In this document: piece by piece, positions 24,173 through 26,354 of the stretch
How positions within the stretch are numbered: position 1 is the first letter of the stretch
Layout: each line of letters starts with the position of its first letter
Source: CAYRHS01 sp964424125
GTDB lineage: Bacteria; Actinomycetota; Acidimicrobiia; IMCC26256; JAOSJL01
DNA: 26,354 nucleotides
Direction: 5' to 3'
NCBI GenBank assembly: GCA_964424125.1
Contig: CAYRHS010000022.1
Coordinates: 1 to 26,354, forward strand
Made by a program: the position numbers and the translations under genes
Notes under the pieces: generated by a model
Seen by the model: the letters and a program-made list of their open reading frames with translations, nothing else
Databases searched by the model: none
What the model was told of the DNA's origin: nothing

Positions 24173-24178
24173 TAGGCT
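24173..24178 (+). promoter_or_regulatory. -10 hexamer TAGGCT of prcB, leaderless-type
   Basis: TAGGCT lies 9 bases before the prcB ATG in the 64-base gap after pup. No ribosome binding site is present. It would let the core particle genes be transcribed apart from dop-pup. Confidence 0.45.
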
Positions 24179-24187
24179 CGCCCCGCG

Positions 24188-25024
24188 ATGACCGGCCCAC
24201 TTCCCGAGTTCGGGGGCTTCCGAGGCGACGCGCTGCCGTCGTTCGACGCCACGACCGATCCCGGATCGTCCTTCGCCGAGCTACTGCGGCGGGTCCAGCC
24301 ACATTCGCTTCCGGACCTAGGAACGAATGGCGGGCCGATCGCACCTGTGCACGCGACAACGGTCGTGGCCATCCGCGCCGCCGACGGCGTCGTCATGGCC
24401 GGCGACCGTCGCGCCACCGAAGGTCTCTCGATCGCCAACCGGCGTATCGAGAAGGTCTTCCCGGCCGACTCGCACTCGGGCGTCTCGATCGCCGGTGCCG
24501 CCGGGCCGGCGCTGGAGATGGTGCGGCTCTTCCAGACCGAGCTCGAGCACTACGAGAAGGTCGAAGGCGAGTCCTTGACGCTCGACGGCAAGGCGAACCG
24601 CCTCTCCCAGCTCGTGCGGGCGAACCTCCCGGCAGCCATGCAAGGCCTGGCGGTGGTCCCGCTGTTCGCGGGATGGGACGAGCGGGCCGCTCGGGGCCGC
24701 TTGTTCCGCTTCGACGTCACCGGTGGCCGCTACGAGGAAGCGGACTTCCACGCCACCGGCTCGGGAGGGGTGCACGCCCGGAACTGGGTCAAGGCCGCGT
24801 GGCGCGAGGGCCTCTCGGTCGACGAGGCCGTGGCGCTGTCGCTGCGCAGCCTCTTCTCGGCTGCGGACGAGGACGCGGCCACCGGCGGGCCCGACCTCGT
24901 ACGGGGCATCTACCCGACGGTCGCGGTGGTCGGAGCGGAGGGCTATCGGGGCCTCGACGACGGCGAGGTCGCGGCCCGGGCGAACGAACTCGTGGGCGGG
25001 CGCGAGGAAGGGGCGGATACGTGA
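24188..25024 (+). CDS. prcB: proteasome beta subunit
   Basis: Catalytic subunit of the 20S proteasome, an N-terminal nucleophile hydrolase that forms the two inner rings. A propeptide of 56 residues ends in APVHA, and self-cleavage before T57 (HA/TTVVAIRA) exposes the catalytic threonine. The motif VVMAGDRRATEGLSIANRRI supplies the conserved Asp, and the downstream EKVF contains the active-site lysine. GSGGVHARNW and ATGGPDLVRGIYPTV are conserved C-terminal segments. The predicted mature chain is 222 residues. The last residues (GREEGADT) overlap the prcA start. The ATG at 24188 has a TAGGCT hexamer 9 bases upstream and no Shine-Dalgarno. Confidence 0.96.
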   Translation: MTGPLPEFGGFRGDALPSFDATTDPGSSFAELLRRVQPHSLPDLGTNGGPIAPVHATTVVAIRAADGVVMAGDRRATEGLSIANRRIEKVFPADSHSGVSIAGAAGPALEMVRLFQTELEHYEKVEGESLTLDGKANRLSQLVRANLPAAMQGLAVVPLFAGWDERAARGRLFRFDVTGGRYEEADFHATGSGGVHARNWVKAAWREGLSVDEAVALSLRSLFSAADEDAATGGPDLVRGIYPTVAVVGAEGYRGLDDGEVAARANELVGGREEGADT

Positions 25025-25707
25025 CCGTCCCGTTCTACGTCCCCCCCGAGCAGATCATGAAGGACCGGGCGGACTATGCGCGCAAGGGGATCGCCCGCGG
25101 ACGGAGCCTGATGGCGATCGAAGGAATCGACGGCGTCGCCATCGTGGCCGAGAACCCGTCCCGCACGCTCCACAAGATCTCCGAGATCTACGACCGGATC
25201 GCGTTCGCGGGCGTCGGCAAGTACAACGAGTTCCAGATGCTGAAGATCGCGGGCGTCCGACACGCCGACCTGAAGGGCTACTCCTACGCGCGGGGAGACG
25301 TGAACGCGCGCGGTCTCGCCGACGCGTATGCCCAGACCCTGGGACAGGTCTTCACCCACGAGATGAAGCCCTACGAGGTGGAGATCCTCGTCGCCCAGGT
25401 CGGTGACGCACCCGGCGACGACGAGCTGTTCCACATCCTCTACGACGGCACGGTCATGGACGAGGAGGGCTTCACAGTTCTCGGGGGCCACGCCGACGAC
25501 ATCGCGGGCAGGCTGCGGGATCGCTACAACCCCGACCTCGACCTCGGCGCGTCCGTCCGCTTGGGCGCCGAGCTGCTGCGCGGCGGTGAGGATGAACCGC
25601 TCGGCGCCGAAGCACTCGAGGTGGGGGTCCTGGAGCGGGCGCGCACCGGCCGGGCGTTCCGGCGTCTCAAGGGCGACGCGCTCGCCTCGCTGCTCGTCCC
25701 GACCTGA
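25021..25707 (+). CDS. prcA: proteasome alpha subunit
   Basis: Structural subunit of the outer 20S rings, gating substrate entry and docking the ARC C-terminus. The N-terminus VTVPFYVPPEQIMKDRADYA is the gating region and alpha-helix 0. It is followed by RKGIARGRSLMAIEG and ENPSRTLHKISEIYDRIAFA, both strongly conserved. AYAQTLGQVFTHEMKPYEVE is also typical. There is no catalytic threonine, as expected. At 228 residues it is about 20 shorter than the mycobacterial protein, because the Ser/Glu-rich C-terminal tail found there is absent (it ends ALASLLVPT). The GTG at 25021 overlaps the prcB stop as GTGA, so alpha and beta are co-translated in equal amounts. Confidence 0.95.
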   Translation: MTVPFYVPPEQIMKDRADYARKGIARGRSLMAIEGIDGVAIVAENPSRTLHKISEIYDRIAFAGVGKYNEFQMLKIAGVRHADLKGYSYARGDVNARGLADAYAQTLGQVFTHEMKPYEVEILVAQVGDAPGDDELFHILYDGTVMDEEGFTVLGGHADDIAGRLRDRYNPDLDLGASVRLGAELLRGGEDEPLGAEALEVGVLERARTGRAFRRLKGDALASLLVPT

Positions 25708-25724
25708 CCAGAAGCGCCGAATTG

Positions 25725-25738
25725 CCCGCCGGGGCGGG
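25725..25738. terminator. weak GC hairpin after prcA
   Basis: CCCGC-CGGG-GCGGG can form a 5-bp stem in the 76-base gap between prcA and pafA. No T-run follows, so the terminator role is uncertain. Confidence 0.25.
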
Positions 25739-25769
25739 GAAGTGGGACCCGGTCATACGGACCCGGCCC

Positions 25770-25775
25770 TACACT
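25770..25775 (+). promoter_or_regulatory. -10 hexamer TACACT of pafA, leaderless-type
   Basis: TACACT ends 8 bases before the pafA GTG with no Shine-Dalgarno between. This suggests that pafA is transcribed from its own promoter, separately from prcBA. Confidence 0.45.
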
Positions 25776-25783
25776 CGCTGGCA

Positions 25784-26354
25784 GTGGAACGGCGCATCTT
25801 CGGACTGGAGAACGAGTACGGCGTGACGTGCACGCTGCGGGGCCAGCGCCGGCTGAGCCCCGACGAGGTCGCTCGCTACCTGTTCCGCCGGGTCGTCTCG
25901 TGGGGTCGATCCAGCAACGTCTTCCTCGAGAACGGTGCCCGCCTCTACCTCGACGTCGGCAGCCATCCCGAGTACGCGTCGCCCGAATGCGACGCGATCG
26001 ACGACCTCGTCGTGCACGACAAGGCGGGGGAGCGGATTCTGGAAAGCCTGGTCAGCAGCGCGGAGCAGCGGCTGCGCGAGGAGGGAATCCGCGGCGAGGT
26101 CTACCTCTTCAAGAACAACACCGACTCGGCCGGCAACTCCTACGGCTGCCACGAGAACTACCTCGTCGACCGGGACGGCGACTTCGCCAAGTTCACCGAT
26201 GTCCTCATCCCGTTTCTGGTCACGCGCCAGGTCTACGCCGGGGCCGGAAAGGTGCTCCAGACGGCGCGGGGCGCGATGTACTGCGTGAGCCAGCGCGCCG
26301 AGCACATCTGGGAGGGGGTCTCGAGCGCGACGACGCGCTCGCGGCCGATCATCA
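25784..26354 (+). CDS. pafA: Pup-protein ligase PafA, cut by the window edge
   Basis: Attaches the C-terminal Glu of Pup to target lysines using ATP. The first 190 codons are present and the gene continues beyond the window. The start VERRIFGLENEYGVTCTLRG holds the metal-binding Glu. The catalytic base is D57 in LYLDVGSHPEYASPEC, where Dop has VDHAHPE. The segment FKNNTDSAGNSYGCHENYL binds ATP and Pup. The approximately 20-residue Dop loop is missing, which separates it from the neighbouring paralogue dop. The GTG at 25784 is supported by the family N-terminus and by the TACACT hexamer 8 bases before it. Confidence 0.96.
   Translation, partial: MERRIFGLENEYGVTCTLRGQRRLSPDEVARYLFRRVVSWGRSSNVFLENGARLYLDVGSHPEYASPECDAIDDLVVHDKAGERILESLVSSAEQRLREEGIRGEVYLFKNNTDSAGNSYGCHENYLVDRDGDFAKFTDVLIPFLVTRQVYAGAGKVLQTARGAMYCVSQRAEHIWEGVSSATTRSRPII

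Noticed and set aside
22430..26354. dop and pafA as a recent tandem duplication
   Set aside because: They are ancient paralogues with distinct catalytic-site motifs and a Dop-only loop. Both are standard members of the Pup locus.
1..26354. tRNA, rRNA, CRISPR array, insertion sequence or toxin-antitoxin pair
   Set aside because: I looked for cloverleaf-type sequence, evenly spaced repeats, transposase motifs and short paired frames, and saw none that could be supported.

Overview
This is a high-GC, densely coding chromosomal segment of an actinobacterium. The evidence is a complete Pup-proteasome locus (ARC/Mpa ATPase, Dop, Pup ending in Gly-Gly-Gln, PrcB, PrcA, PafA), a fused actinobacterial-type F420 synthase (FbiC), an F420-type PPOX oxidoreductase, an MMPL transporter and a MarP-like protease. 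The class is less certain: an uncultured lineage such as Acidimicrobiia would fit but is not proven. A 10-N scaffold gap and a frameshifting deletion suggest a draft or metagenome-assembled genome. I see no tRNA, rRNA, CRISPR array, insertion sequence or phage.

Layout. Bases 1-8000, mostly minus strand, hold F420 and central carbon metabolism: fbiC (cut by the window edge and frameshifted), the overlapping pair zwf-pgl, a Mug/TDG-like uracil/mismatch DNA glycosylase divergent from zwf, a PPOX-class F420-type oxidoreductase, and tkt-tal. Together zwf, pgl, tkt and tal supply much of the oxidative and non-oxidative pentose phosphate pathway. Bases 8000-13500 hold a divergent module: a MarR regulator overlapping a FIST-domain sensor gene on the minus strand, facing an AMP-forming acyl-CoA ligase that overlaps an NDP-forming acyl-CoA synthetase on the plus strand. 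Bases 13500-20150, plus strand, hold envelope genes (a PBP4-type D,D-carboxypeptidase, three small membrane proteins, a MarP-like protease and an MMPL transporter) with the tRNA m1A58 methyltransferase gene trmI among them. Bases 20150-26354 hold a divergent ferredoxin gene followed by the Pup-proteasome locus in the order arc-dop-pup-prcB-prcA-pafA, with pafA running off the right edge.

How the genes work together. PafA ligates Pup to target lysines. Dop deamidates the C-terminal Gln of Pup and removes Pup from conjugates. ARC recognises Pup through its N-terminal coiled coil and feeds substrates into the PrcAB core, docking through its C-terminal Gln-Tyr-Leu. trmI just upstream recalls the mycobacterial arrangement, where trmI also lies near mpa.

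Regulatory style. Six junctions use a four-base GTGA stop/start overlap. A TANNNT -10 hexamer, often TAGGCT, sits 6-10 bases before six start codons that lack a Shine-Dalgarno, which suggests leaderless transcripts. The points most worth checking are the MarR-FIST/acyl-CoA ligase module, the fbiC deletion, the CTG start of the MMPL gene, the Asp-containing ferredoxin with a palindrome in its promoter region, and the gap in the ATPase gene.
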